Source: Tetrastigma voinierianum
Taxonomy: Eukaryota; Streptophyta; Magnoliopsida; Vitales; Vitaceae
Direction: 5' to 3'
Assembly (NCBI GenBank): GCA_016808115.1
Contig: JAEQBH010006377.1
Span: 62,001 to 126,000, forward strand
DNA: 64,000 bases
A program made the position numbers and the translations under genes. Below, piece by piece: positions 25,141 to 36,399 of this stretch (its first letter is position 1; each line of letters begins with the position of its first letter). The notes beneath the pieces were generated by a model. The model had not been told where the DNA came from and did not search any database. It saw nothing but the letters and a program-made list of their open reading frames with translations.

Positions 25141-26270
25141 TGCACCCTAAGAGGTCAATTCAAGGTGAATGGGCAGTGAGTGAAGATTTATCTGGGTAGT
25201 CAATTTGAGAATCATAATTCCACCATAAGTTTGAAACCGACATAAGAAATGCATGGGAGCCCTAAATTTTTGTTGGTCAGTAGTTGTCTGTGGTTGGGTA
25301 CCAATTAGGTGGACACAGCTTGGTCGAGCTAACGACAGTAAACAAAGCGCTACTTGGGAGGCAACCCAAGCCTTTAAATATTTGTGGTCTTCAGTTTTTC
25401 TGATTTTAAATTTACTAAGTTTACTTTTGCTTCTTTTAATTTTAATGCTTTTGTGTTGCAGATTTCGAGGTTCCGAGGTTGCCGTGGCGAAGGAGAGATA
25501 GCACGACAAGCCTTGTGCAAGCTTTGGGAGGAGTAGATCTAATGCAGGGAGTTTTTCTATACTTAGAAAAAAATTTGTAAATTTTCTGGTGGGTAGTCTT
25601 TCTCGAAACGTCGCATTCATCCGAACTTCTGTAGCGATGGGACGTTGGCCAACATCGCTGGCGTTAAATTAAAGCTCTAGAGCGTCGTAATATTAGCTGA
25701 ACATCAGCAGCGTTGCCTTGTTTTTGGGCAGAAACAATCATTTTCTCACAGCCGACATTTCCAAAAACCACAGGTGCTCTCACGGCGCGAGTTTTCGGCG
25801 GTCGATCCCACCACTTCCAAACACTTTCAGTTAGGCGTCATTGACCCTCCATATGCAAACTGTCCGATTCCCGTCGCGCCTTGTATTCCGCGTCGCCCGA
25901 ACCCTTCCTACCCGGTCCGACTTTAGCCGTTCAAGTTTGGTTCCACTACACTCCCCGTTTCTAGGTGATTTGTGTCACCATTAGATCTTCTAGGGTTGGT
26001 TGGGGATAAGACCGCGTTCTTCGGTGCATCGAGCTCCTTACCACTTTGTGCCCACTACGTGTTTGTTTGTTGGCCTGAGTGGGTTTGGAATAACTCACAT
26101 GTTCTTTCATTTCGAGTCTGATCCCATAGGGGTGTGGTATCTACTAAGGAGTCCTTTCGCCTTCACGTTCACCCCATTGTGATCCAGAACTTCGTGCCTA
26201 TTAATAGAACAAAAGCACGAAATGAGCTTCAGTGCAGGGCTAGTGAATAACCTTCTCAGGCTTACGATCA
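25141..26270 (+). other. Spacer between pol and the third ORF of the outer element
   Basis: It contains the text GTCGAGCTAACGACAGTAAA at 25,323-25,342 and GGGAGGCAACCCAAG near 25,355, which in many plant Ty3/gypsy elements follow pol. TTTGTGTTGCAG at 25,449-25,460 is a good splice acceptor; Athila third ORFs are commonly expressed from spliced RNA. The N-terminal part of the third ORF should lie at about 25,470-26,270, but I could not read conserved protein there. Confidence 0.45.
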
Positions 26271-26274
26271 CAGT

Positions 26275-27290
26275 AAATTCGTCAATGAGAGCATGGCCGA
26301 GAAGTTCGGCCTCATCTCTGCCAATCGCTCCTTCATTAAGGAGAAGGGATTTCAACATCCCGACGATTTTTTCCGAAAAACCATTGCGAGGAAGGGTTGG
26401 GTTGCATTGTGACAACCCCGGCCGTACCACGGTTGTGCGGGGAAGTCTACGCAACTAGCGGCCCGTGTGCTCGAGAAGGTCGTGTGTCAGGTGGGGTGGT
26501 AGACCGGTGAGAAGTCTATCAAGCGCTATTACCTCGCGAGTGGTTACCTCAAAGGCCTTTGATCGGCTTCTGGAACACCCAACTAACTCAGGAAGTCCTT
26601 GGAGGTTGCTCACAAATAGCGGGGTAAGTGAAGTGAACAGCGAAGGCCACGCGAAGTACGCCAGGCCGAACATTTGGCACATATACCTGGGTGTGGCACC
26701 ATTTGCATACCTCTCGTCGTCAGACGACGAACATTTGCGGTGACGGTGAAAGCGAGCATTGCTCCAATTTATCATCATTCGGAGACATCCGTTTGATGTC
26801 AATCAAGTTATAAAGGATGACATCCTCTATAATCGGAATGGCCAAGATGAACCTCGAAGCACTCCTTTCTCATCATGGCTATCTGCGAAACATGAGGGGT
26901 TAGTTGGGGATAACGAGGCCTGGATCCATCCCATCAAGGCCATCATAGTGAAAAAACATAAGCAAGGCGTTCCTCAATCCGACGCGATTTATGACTCGGT
27001 TCATAAACCTTCGAATGAGGAGGAGTTGTGCTGTCTGAGCCTTGTTTGGTATGCGTGGCATTCCCGGTGGTGGGCCCCATCCACCTCATCTCCCCACCCA
27101 TCCACCCCCTCCTCCACCTCGGTGTAGGGCATCACCGGTCCTCCAGCTTACCCTTGAGGACCAGGTTCAGGACCTCACTACCCGGCTTGATGCGTTCTGG
27201 GATGAGACCCAGGAGCATCGGGGTCACCATGAGCCAGGATATGGATGCCCTACGGGCTGACATGTGCCTGTTCTCCGTGTCGGTAGGTCA
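26275..27290 (+). pseudogene. Env-position ORF of the outer element (Transposase_32-like)
   Basis: A frame from 26,275 reads KFVNESMAEKFGLISANRSF, KEKGFQHPDDFFRKTIA and RKGW. Shifted frames then give FDRLLEHP and EVNSEGHA (26,465-26,743). PFDVNQVIKDDILYN and DNEAWIHPIKAIIVKK follow at 26,759-27,010, then SNEEEL. Next come a His/Pro-rich linker and LEDQV, RFRT, DETQEHRG and SQDMDALRADM at 27,150-27,270. This is the plant-transposon protein family (Pfam Transposase_32) found after pol in Athila elements; its biochemical role is unknown. At least four frame changes. Confidence 0.75.
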
Positions 27291-27399
27291 TTCGATGTGA
27301 CTCCACTGGCTGCTTGCATTACATGTGCCACCACCACCGCCACAATGATCAAGATCGATGAGAGTTCCTTCTCTCTTTCTTTCTTTACTTGTTGTTAAT
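27291..27399 (+). other. 3' end of the outer element before repeat A
   Basis: It includes a pyrimidine run (TTCTCTCTTTCTTTCTTT at about 27,369-27,386) that also precedes the second repeat at 31,391-31,422. No clear polypurine tract is present in this copy, unlike the other. Confidence 0.35.
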
Positions 27400-28652
27400 T
27401 ACGAAAAAGTCTTTATTTTGAGCCACTATTTATTATAGGTTTTTAATTGCTTTGTGATCATGTATTAACCCGATTGCACATTAAGGTCCACACCTTATTC
27501 TACTAATGTCGCATTTTTTGTGGCAAATTTTGTAGTTTTCTTGACTAATTATGCGAAATTGTTGCGAGTCGATCAAACACGAAGAATTGAGTCGTGACTC
27601 GGCATTGGATCAGACCGGAGGAAAGAATAGCGAGAAAACGGAAGAAAATGGAGCATTACGGGGATGCTTTTCTATGACCTTTATTAAATCCAACAACCTA
27701 TTCACACCTTTTTGACTCCTCAACTTTTTATTTACAATTTTTGTTTCTTCCTATTTAACCCTTGTAATAACTTTAGTTTCGAGTTTTTGTAATTTCCCTT
27801 ATACAAGGTTGTATATAAGCTAGGAGAGTCGGGTTTGTGGCTGTCAATCACTTCACGTTAGCAATAGACAGTGGGCGGCAGTTTCGTTGCTACTTCCTCC
27901 TTTCTCCATTTTCTTTCATTTTTCTTTTCGGCTGCAGTACGCCCGAACATCGCCGATGATGTGAATCAAGGATGTTAATTAACTCTCCACGTCCTTGAAG
28001 GGAAGGCCGGGTGCGGTTTTGAGTAAACCAGTTGTTCTCTTGCTTTTCATGTGAGCGTTTATGGTTGTTCACGTTCCTGCTTCTCACTTTAGGTTAAAAT
28101 CTCTTAAGCATGCTCTCCTTAATGTGTATTTAGCAAGCTTTTTAGGTTCAGTGGATACTTTCATTAGATCCACTGATGCCCAGTTAGTTGTCTCCTATTA
28201 GTTATTGTGGGGTAGGGTTTTTGAGATATGTTATCACCATTAGGGACATTTATGCCCAGTTAAATGCTGTTTTTCAAGAAGGAAAATTGTAGGGTTTAGG
28301 TTTTAAAGCTAAATGAAGATCGGTTCGGGAAATGACTATATGTCATCCTCCCAGCCTTGAGAAAAGCAAGAGGACATGTTAAGTTGCCTTAAAACCTAAA
28401 CAGTGGCTTTGGCGGCAGCTTCAAGGGTTATTTACTTTTTTTCTGGCCTAGTTGACCTATGAACAACCAATCCCCTGTTTTAACCAAATCCTGAAATCCA
28501 AATGGAAATTCACCATTTTTGAACTCACGCAAATCATTTTAATGCGAAGAAAGCCAATCCCTGAGTTTGACCATGGCCCGGATTATATTGCGGTAGACAC
28601 TCACGGCAGTAGGAAAGAATTTAGGTTTATAAATATTGTTGGTCTGGAACAC
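27400..28652 (+). repeat. LTR-like repeat A (first copy)
   Basis: About 1.25 kb, colinear with 31,459-32,698. Shared words include GATTGCACATTAAGGTCCAC, GGAGGAAAGAATAGCGA, CTCTTAAGCATGCTCTCCTT, TTAGGTTCAGTGG and ATATGTTATCACCATTAGGG. It ends near the word CTTAGCAGG (CTTGGCAGG in the other copy). It could be the 5' LTR of a short element with repeat B, or a 3' LTR belonging to the Athila-type ORF on its left. Confidence 0.7.
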
Positions 28653-31317
28653 CTACTTAGCAGGAAACGAATCAAAAGGTTCTTCACATGGCTTGTTTTT
28701 GAGTTGCCACTGCTTTTCTTTGTAGGAATCCATTTTCGATTGGAATAAAAATTCTTAAAATGAAGTAGTTCGATGCAGATTACGTAAGGAAAATTAGCGT
28801 GATCAAATGGAACACTGGGGAGAAGCAAATACAATGAGTATTCGGTGGAGAGAAACCCTAGGGCATACATGTCAATGAGGGACTATAAAAGCCTTCATGG
28901 CGAATCGTGACCATTGGGAGAACTACAAACCCCGAATAGATTACATGAGGGGGACTATAGAGACGATGGATGGAGTGCACGAGTCTATAGTGTTCCCCGA
29001 CTTATGCACCTCTGCTTCTCCACATTTTTGCCTCAACTCCTTGTAATGACCTGACCTCATCCCATGTTAGACAAGCCATCGAATTTGAAGCGAGCTAGTG
29101 GATAATTTCGCAGAGGACGGAGGGCGTGAATGTTGGTAATCGAGGAAATTGAGGGCGTGAAAGCTCCACCCCCAGACAAGAATTGGATGTGTTCCATAGT
29201 GAAAATGCTCAGGAATTTGACATCCTGCAGCAATCCATCTCACATCAAGAGGAGGAATTGAAAGTGGAACCAGAAGAAGCTCTGAGGAGTGCGGGGATGC
29301 CCAGGAATCATGTGTTGTCTATAGACGTGGAGAAGAAGAAGAAATCACGCGCCCTTGTTGGCGAGAGCGGTGGAAGAACACCAAGATCATAATTTACCTG
29401 CCCCTATTGACTCAGGTGTATATCTGCCCACACCTCACAGCACTCAAAACCTTGGAAACCCTACGGCAAAAGGCCATTCCATTTGCTACTTTGCCTACGG
29501 AACCTCGAAGTTAGTGGCCCTTTGTCTGAGCCTATGCCACTACATCAAAGACATTGGCAGTTGCTTATGTTGCATGGCATAGTGGATGGTTCGGGTGCTG
29601 GTTCGGATTTAGAGCACCCGAACCTCAACATTTCTAGGCTCCAACAGTTCCACCAACCTCCAGGCTTAAGTGGTTTTGAAACTCAGTCTCAACTTTGTTT
29701 TCATTTGTCTTGTCTTATTTTATTTTATTACTGTTTTTACTTTGAGTTTCTTTAATTTTCTTTTAGATGTCCTCTAATTTTTAGTTAATCTTTGTTTTTA
29801 GCTTAATTTTCAATTTTCTACAATTTTTCTTAAATTTTTCTGTGTTTATTTTGCAGTTTGGCCAAAAATTTTGCAGCAGGTGACCTAAAAAATTTCGCAA
29901 CCTGCATCACCTCCATTTTGTTTCGCTCATAACTTTTTCATCCGAACTCCGTTTTAGGTGTTTTTGGTACCGTTGGAAAGATTAGAGAGTGTAGAATCCA
30001 AATATAGTCAGAAAGAACATTTTTGAAATTATTATGAAGGTGTGGTACAAAAAATTCTCAACTGGGTCACTTTTCCTCTCTTTTCTTCTCCTAACTTGTT
30101 TATTTGAAGCCCAAATGGAGTGAATAAGGTGTCGATGGAAAGCATGTGAAGTCTCCTATCCAAAAATGAGCACATGTAATCAAGGAGGTGACACTTCCTT
30201 CTCTAACTTTCCAATCCAAGACCCATTGCGGATAATGTGACATTTGGTTGGGGGAAAGTTAACGAAGGAAGTGGCATTTATTTTTGTTTTTATTTTAGGC
30301 GGCGTTTGTGATGTTCGGTGAAGCTATTTGGTTGTTCTTTGTGGCTTGTATACTATCGACACTTTTCAAAATTGGACCCGTTTGCATCAATTTTTGTGTT
30401 AACCCCAACTTGTGGTTTGAAAATTGAAACTTTGTCCAATTCTATTGTTGTTAGATTTGATCCATGCCTAGTTGAGTGGATGATCAGTTGAACTCTTGTT
30501 GCTTTTGACCATTTTTCTTCCACCTTTAGCTATCCACACACTGTGCACATCAGGTTTCTTCAGCTGGCTACGACCTCTAAACTTTGCAATAACCTACCCT
30601 AGTTTCGTTGACCACTTTAATAGGTTAAGGACCCCCATGAAAAGAAGGCCAATGTGTCTCCCAAAATAAAAGAAGAGAAAAAGAAAAATAAAAGAAAAAG
30701 AAAAGAAAAAGAAAAAGAAGAAAATTGCAACGCTTTGCCTTGCCTTGAAATCCGAGCACGGTCCGAGGGGTATATGGCGAAAGCCTTTAAAGCCCGGTGC
30801 CCAAGCGCGACTGGTTGGGAGACCCACTTGGAACTTAGTGCTACTTCTGCAGTGGATAGGTGGAGTTTGCGAGTTGTAGGTGTTGGAGTTCGAATTCATT
30901 CAGTCGGGGTGAGAACTCGGGGTTGGTCGAGTTAGAAAGATCATATGACTTGGTGCCCTAAGCCTTAATTGGTTGGGAGTCATCGGTAGATCCGTTACAT
31001 GGACTTTGGTAGAGTCGATTCCTCGACGTGCACCTACAACACAAAAGAGTTGTGGAATAAAAAATTAGGTCACGATCTATTTGGGTTGATTAGCATCTTT
31101 AGGTTGTGGCGATAGCGGTTGGGGAGAGTGCATTTTAGCATTTATTGTTGAAGCGTGAGCAAACACTTGGGTTTTGGTGGAAGTCTGCAGTTTGATTCAC
31201 GAAGGAGGCTCTTTTGATGCTCAGTTTTGTATGGCATTCATTCTCTCGAGATAGTTATTGGGCAAGGGTTTCAGTGATTCTCATCGAGGGTTAGGCATTA
31301 CTCATTCACAACCTTTT

Positions 31318-31386
31318 TGAAATATAATAATTTTGTGAACATCATTTTTGTTATATAATAATTTTGTGAACATCATTTTTGTTATC
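31318..31386. repeat. Two tandem copies of a ~31-bp unit
   Basis: ATAATAATTTTGTGAACATC plus ATTTTTGTTAT occurs twice in a row without mismatch over most of its length. It is followed by a CTTT-rich tract (31,391-31,422). Confidence 0.75.
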
Positions 31387-31423
31387 GTTTTGTATGCTCT
31401 CTCTTTCTTTCTTTCTTTCTTTC

Positions 31424-31458
31424 ATTGCTAAGGGACTAGCAATGTGTAGGTTGGGGGG
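31424..31458 (+). other. Hairpin and polypurine tract before repeat B
   Basis: TTGCTA AGGGAC TAGCAA forms a 6-bp inverted repeat at about 31,424-31,442. It is followed by GTAGGTTGGGGGGTG directly before TGATTGGTACC at 31,459. A G-rich tract here marks repeat B as a 3' LTR. Confidence 0.6.
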
Positions 31459-32698
31459 TGTGATTGGTACCCCAGTGCTATTTTGAACCTATTTATTGTA
31501 AGTTTTGAGTGCTTTTGTGTACTAATCATAAATGTGTCTTAGATTGCACATTAAGGTCCACATTTTCTACTAATAGCATTTTTTGTGGCAAATTTACAGT
31601 TTTGCGAGCTAATTATGCGGGAAATTGTTGGTGATCGAAGCACGAGAAGAATTCGAGTCAAACTCGGCGGCTGCGGATCAAAGACCGGAGGAAAGAATAG
31701 CGACGAGAGAAGAAAATGGAGCGTGAGATCTTTCTGCGAACCTTGTGCATCCATGACCTATTCACGCTTTTTAAGCCTCAACTTTTTGTTACAATTTTTG
31801 TTTCTTCTCTTTAACCCTTGTAATAGCTTTAGTTTAGGTTTTTGTAATTTCCCTTACTGCGAGTTGTATATAAGCTAGAGTCAGGTTTGTAACAATCAAT
31901 CACTTCCGTTTGGCAATGAAGCGATGGCGCGATTCGCCATTGCTTCCTCCTTCTCCACTTTCTTTCATTTTTCTTTTCCATTTTCGGCTGCAAACATCCT
32001 TGGTGATGACAAAATCAAGATGTTGGCTAAACCTCCCGTCCTTGAAGGGAAGGCCATTGGGTGCAGTTTTGAGGTATCAAGCGTTCTCTTGCTTTTCATG
32101 TGGCGTTTATCGGTTGTTCACGTTCACACTTCTCACTTTAGGTTAAAATCTCTTAAGCATGCTCTCCTTGTGTGTATTTAGCAAGCTTTTTAGGTTCAGT
32201 GGTCTTTTTCATTAGATCCACTTGATGCCCGATTGATTATCCTCTATTGGTGTGGCAGGTGAGGTTTGAGATATGTTATCACCATTAGGGACATTTATGC
32301 CCCGGGTTAAATGCTATTTTTTCAGAAGAGGAAAATTATGAGTTTAGGTTTTAAAGACAAATGAATCTGGTTCGAAATGGCCCATATAATCATCCTCCCC
32401 ATGTGAGAAAAGACAGAGGACATGTTGGTTGCCTTAAAACCCTAAACCAGTGGCCCGACGCTTCAAGGGGTTCTATTTTACTTTTTTTTTTCTTATTTTA
32501 GTTTCATCCTATGAACAATCAATCCCCTATTTTTACCAAATCCTGAAATCCAAATTGAAATTCACCATTTTTGAACTCCACTGCAAATCATTTGTACAAA
32601 GAAAACTCATCCCTGAGTTCGACCTTGAAGCGCTATCTTTGATGGCTTGTGCTACGGTAGGAGAAATTGGAGTTTATAAATATTGTTGATTAGGAACA
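31459..32698 (+). repeat. LTR-like repeat B (second copy)
   Basis: It starts TGATTGGTACC after a G-rich polypurine tract and matches repeat A over its length. Small indels are frequent. It ends near CTTGGCAGG at about 32,690-32,700, after which the two copies no longer match. Confidence 0.7.
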
Positions 32699-33496
32699 AC
32701 TTCTTGGCAGGCCGATCTTTTGCCAATGAGGACATTTGTGGGCTGTGGGTTATTAGGGTTAGCATCACTTTCATGTTTAGCTATGTTTATGTTTTATGCT
32801 TATGTTCGTTGTTTACATATGTTTAGGTTATGTTTATGTTCTTATGTTCCTGATTTCGTCTAGGTTTGTGTGTTAGGATGTCTTAGTTTAATTTCTTGTT
32901 CTAGGATTGTGTTAAGTAGTATGTGTGCGTGATGCCATGTTTGTCAATCAAGGATATTTTTTACCTCTCTAAAACTTTCGAAAACACATAATGCAAGTAA
33001 CAAGAAAGGATCAGCAAGTACATTAGATGCTGTGAATTACATGCTTGGATGGGTAAGTTACATAGTGAGTCCACCTCCTTGGTGTTCAAGAAACCGATTC
33101 GGAATAATGCACACTGTTTGTGTGATCCCAGGGTATGCACAGGTTTCGGACCGGGCTCACTAACCCAGCGAGCCTTGGGCGTTTCTAAACACCAGAGTGA
33201 TGAGACTACTTAAGTAGAAAGAGGATTGCCATCGAGGCCAAGTACAAAAAAAAAAAGTGTGAATAGAATAAGTGGGACTTCTAATCGGAATCTCGGACAC
33301 AGTCTGAGGGGCCTTTCAAAGCCTAATGCCTTGAGCCAACTGGCCGGGAGCCATTAACTTCACTGCCCGTTACACGGGACAAAGGATAGAAGTTTTCCAC
33401 AGCCAAGATCCGCATCAGAGTCATGTCATCATTTATATGCAAATGCAATGCATGTCATAAACAATTTAAAAATCATTTACAAAAATTTCAAAATCC
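32699..33496. other. Repeat-derived stretch between repeat B and the Tekay 5' end
   Basis: No gene is readable. 32,770-32,950 is T/G-rich with repeated TTATGTT words. 33,295-33,360 has GAGGGGCCTTTCAAAGCC and GAGCCAACTGGCCGGGAG, close to the text at 30,775-30,830. It should hold the 5' untranslated leader of the Tekay element on the minus strand, but its gag is not visible, so a deletion is likely. Confidence 0.45.
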
Positions 33497-33507
33497 CTCT
33501 GATACCA
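33497..33507 (-). other. Primer binding site of the Tekay element (tRNA-Met)
   Basis: The minus strand reads TGGTATCAGAG, complementary to the 3' end of initiator tRNA-Met. It lies 8 bp after the LTR end (TTACA at 33,516 on the minus strand). This sets the element on the minus strand. Confidence 0.85.
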
Positions 33508-33515
33508 AAATAAAT

Positions 33516-34061
33516 TGTAACGACCCTTTTTTTTTCTAACAATGTAGTGGCTGTATATATACCAAAATAAATGTAAGTCGGCCACTACCGTACGAATACA
33601 AATACTTTTTTTCTTTTTTTCGTATCTTTGTAGAATATATAATAATATGCATCGAAACATTTGCGGTAGGCCCATCATTTTAGGACAAATCCCACATTTG
33701 TATAATATGGCATTATATGCCCTTTTCAATCAGATCATTTACAAAATATATCAAAGTTTTCAATATCAAAACATTCACAAAATAAAATCAGAGTTTATAC
33801 AAAATGGTCAAATCCATTTCATGAATTCATGGTCGGATCTTTACTTGACACACTTGAGAAGCACAATGTTGACTCTAGTGTGCGATCACATGTCATTACA
33901 TATTCACTCGACCTGCGCGATCACAAAAACAGCAGCTCGCATTTCCATACTTAGTGGTTCTCTAATTCTCTTCATTTCGGTATAAATCAATTCATACGAT
34001 GTTTATAAAGCAATGCTTTTGTACATTTCTCAAATGACCAATACGATGCAATACATACATT

Positions 34062-34103
<42 letters not shown>

Positions 34104-34170
34104 ACCGTAATATATATGTATGTATGTATGTATATATATATATATGTATGTATGTATATATATGTACCCA

Positions 34171-34243
<73 letters not shown>

Positions 34244-36354
34244 TTTCATTTACATTCAATTACAATTCATTGGTCATTTCAAGTTATGCAATTTCATATG
34301 CACTAAATCGACAAATCACAAATCATGCACTTTTCAATCTTATTACCTAATCGAATTTAGCAATATCTTTCGGTCTTGCGGATAGCGGTATAAAAGCGAT
34401 TAAGGTTGGGCGTATGGCCGTATAAAAGCAGTTTATAACCTGTCTGATCCCGCTAGGTTGCTGACTGGTTATTAAAAATCAATTCCGTGAACACTACCAA
34501 TACTTTCCCGCTGAGCTCTGGATCAAAAGTGACACTTCATTAAATTGACGCGGTGCGGTAATTTGACCTTATTGGTATACGATCCCCATCACTTAACTCG
34601 AATTTTAACCGGTTAACACATTCTTTTACAGGGCCTTCAAATATTCAATACAATTTACAATAGTGTATATACATTTGGATACAATAATTTATTTTCAACA
34701 CTCATACCAATTTTTCATATGCAATTTATCATAAATCATTTCAATATTTCATAATATTTCACATTGATTTTGAAAAATGAAGAAGAGTGTAGATCAAACT
34801 TTCCACCAATTTGAAACAAGAGAGAGATTGAAGAACAAACTCAAAAGGTTGTCGCTCTTGATTCCTATCCTGGAATCCTGTATTCTTGGGTCAACTTCTC
34901 GTCACCAGCCCTAATCCATCCGCAGTATGTCCTGATTAAATAACAGCGAGAAGAAAAATCAGGTTGTGCGTTACAGGATTTTGGTTCGGGTTGATATCTA
35001 CCCAATACACCTCACTTGAAAATTTTTCTGGGGACACGTGAGCCATATTTTCTAATGCTTCCTTCAATAAAATTATATCCCTATGAGTCTATTTTTATTA
35101 GGAATTGGAATCATCTTATTTGGATCACCCAAACTTAAGTTACGGCATTTTAATGTCAAACTAGTCGATATGTCCAGCTCACTGGATCACCTACTGTTAT
35201 TTTCTATTTTTGGGGTCTTAACTCCATAAATTGGAAATGGTTCCTTCAGTAATTTGAAGCTATGGTTATAAGGTTTCTTCTCCAATTGGAATCATCCAAT
35301 TTGGATCACCAAAACTCAAGTTATTGCATTTTACATCTAGACTACTCTAGGCACCAAGAAAGCAGAATGCATATGCTTCACTTTGGCCAGTTTCTGGGCA
35401 CTTTGGGTTTAAAATTTACATACACTTCCTTTAATTAAATTATTTCCCTAGAGGTCTAGTTTACCCATAATTTTGAATCACTCAATTTGGATGAGTAAAA
35501 CTCAACTTATGGCCAAAACACCACAACTACACCCAACCCAGAGCATGCAGAGTGAGCTGAAACTCACCTTTAAACCCATATTCAGGAGCCTTAGAGCACT
35601 GGTGCTTCTAGTCCCTTCTATACATTTGTAGCTATAGCTCTTATGGTTCTTTACCAATTGGAATCACTCCTTTTGGATGATTATAACTTAACCTATATCC
35701 AAAACAAGAACAGGGTTTTTGAAAAAAAATTGACAGCAACTCCTTTGAAACCTCATCATTTCCTTTATACAAAAATTTCTCAAAATCAATCCAAACCAAT
35801 CAAAACAACCAAACACGACTTAGAGCAACCTCCAAAACTTGTTTACAACCAATACAAACACTTTCATTCAAGGGTGGGGTTTCATCAACCCGACACAAGA
35901 AAAGAAAGTTAGGATTTGGTTTCATACCTTTAAACTTTTTATTCTTTGTGCAAAGCATCCTTCTTCCTCTTGATCTCTCAAACTCTTGGTTACTTAGAGA
36001 AAATGGCTTTCTCTAAGTAAAATTGCTTTCTAAGACGAAAATTGGTCTTTAATCCCATTACATGGCTAAGGGCCATGTTTGGCTACTCCGTTAATTCCCA
36101 TTTCTCATTTTTGCCATTTTAACACTTCATTTCACTTTCATTTCAATTCCATTTCATTGTATTCACATTTTTAACATTACACTCCTTATTTAGGACCCTT
36201 GGGGTCATTTATTATTTTACTAATTTATTTGGCTCTGAAATTTCTAGATTTTATCATTTTTCGTTTTTTAGTCATTTAAATCTTGGAAAAATATAATTTA
36301 ATTTATTTTACCTTGAACATGTTCTCAGCCCATTATAGTATTTTGGGCTATTCT
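33516..36354 (-). repeat. 5' LTR of the Tekay-type chromovirus
   Basis: On the plus strand it opens TGTAACGACCC, the complement of the GGGTCGTTACA end typical of Tekay LTRs, and runs about 2.84 kb. It matches the left LTR from 34,385 to about 36,354. The far end, expected to be TGTAACACC on the minus strand, is degraded here (TATTTTGGGCTATT against TATTTTAGGTGTTACA). It carries two dinucleotide repeats. Confidence 0.8.
34060..34241. repeat. (TA)n and (TATG)n microsatellites within the LTR
   Basis: TA runs at about 34,066-34,101 and 34,173-34,241, with TATG repeats at about 34,119-34,158 between them. They make long but meaningless open frames of Tyr-Ile repeats. Confidence 0.95.
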
Positions 36355-36399
36355 GGAGTCCATCCTCTAACGACACACAAGCCTCCCTAGAATCACCCG

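Larger units (their letters stand above)
28653..31458 (+). mobile_element. Internal region of a short deleted LTR element
   Basis: About 2.8 kb between the two related repeats. It has no RT, integrase or protease text. A 69-codon open stretch at 29,183-29,392 is acidic then Lys-rich (EEELKVEPEEAL, EKKKKSR), and I do not recognise it. From about 29,760 the text is T-rich with TTATTTTGCAG at 29,847-29,857 (a splice-acceptor-like site). It then resembles untranslated 3' parts of Athila/Ogre-type elements. It probably derives from an element that lost gag-pol. Confidence 0.5.

Noticed and set aside
25147..25620. 157-codon minus-strand open frame
   Set aside because: Lies antisense to the end of the outer element's integrase and its spacer; composition is not protein-like and it has no recognised motif.
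30594..30935. Lys/Glu-rich (plus) and Phe-rich (minus) open frames
   Set aside because: Produced by a GAAAAA-rich low-complexity run; no homology recognised.
33987..34385. Overlapping open frames rich in Tyr and Ile
   Set aside because: Made by the (TA)n and (TATG)n microsatellites.
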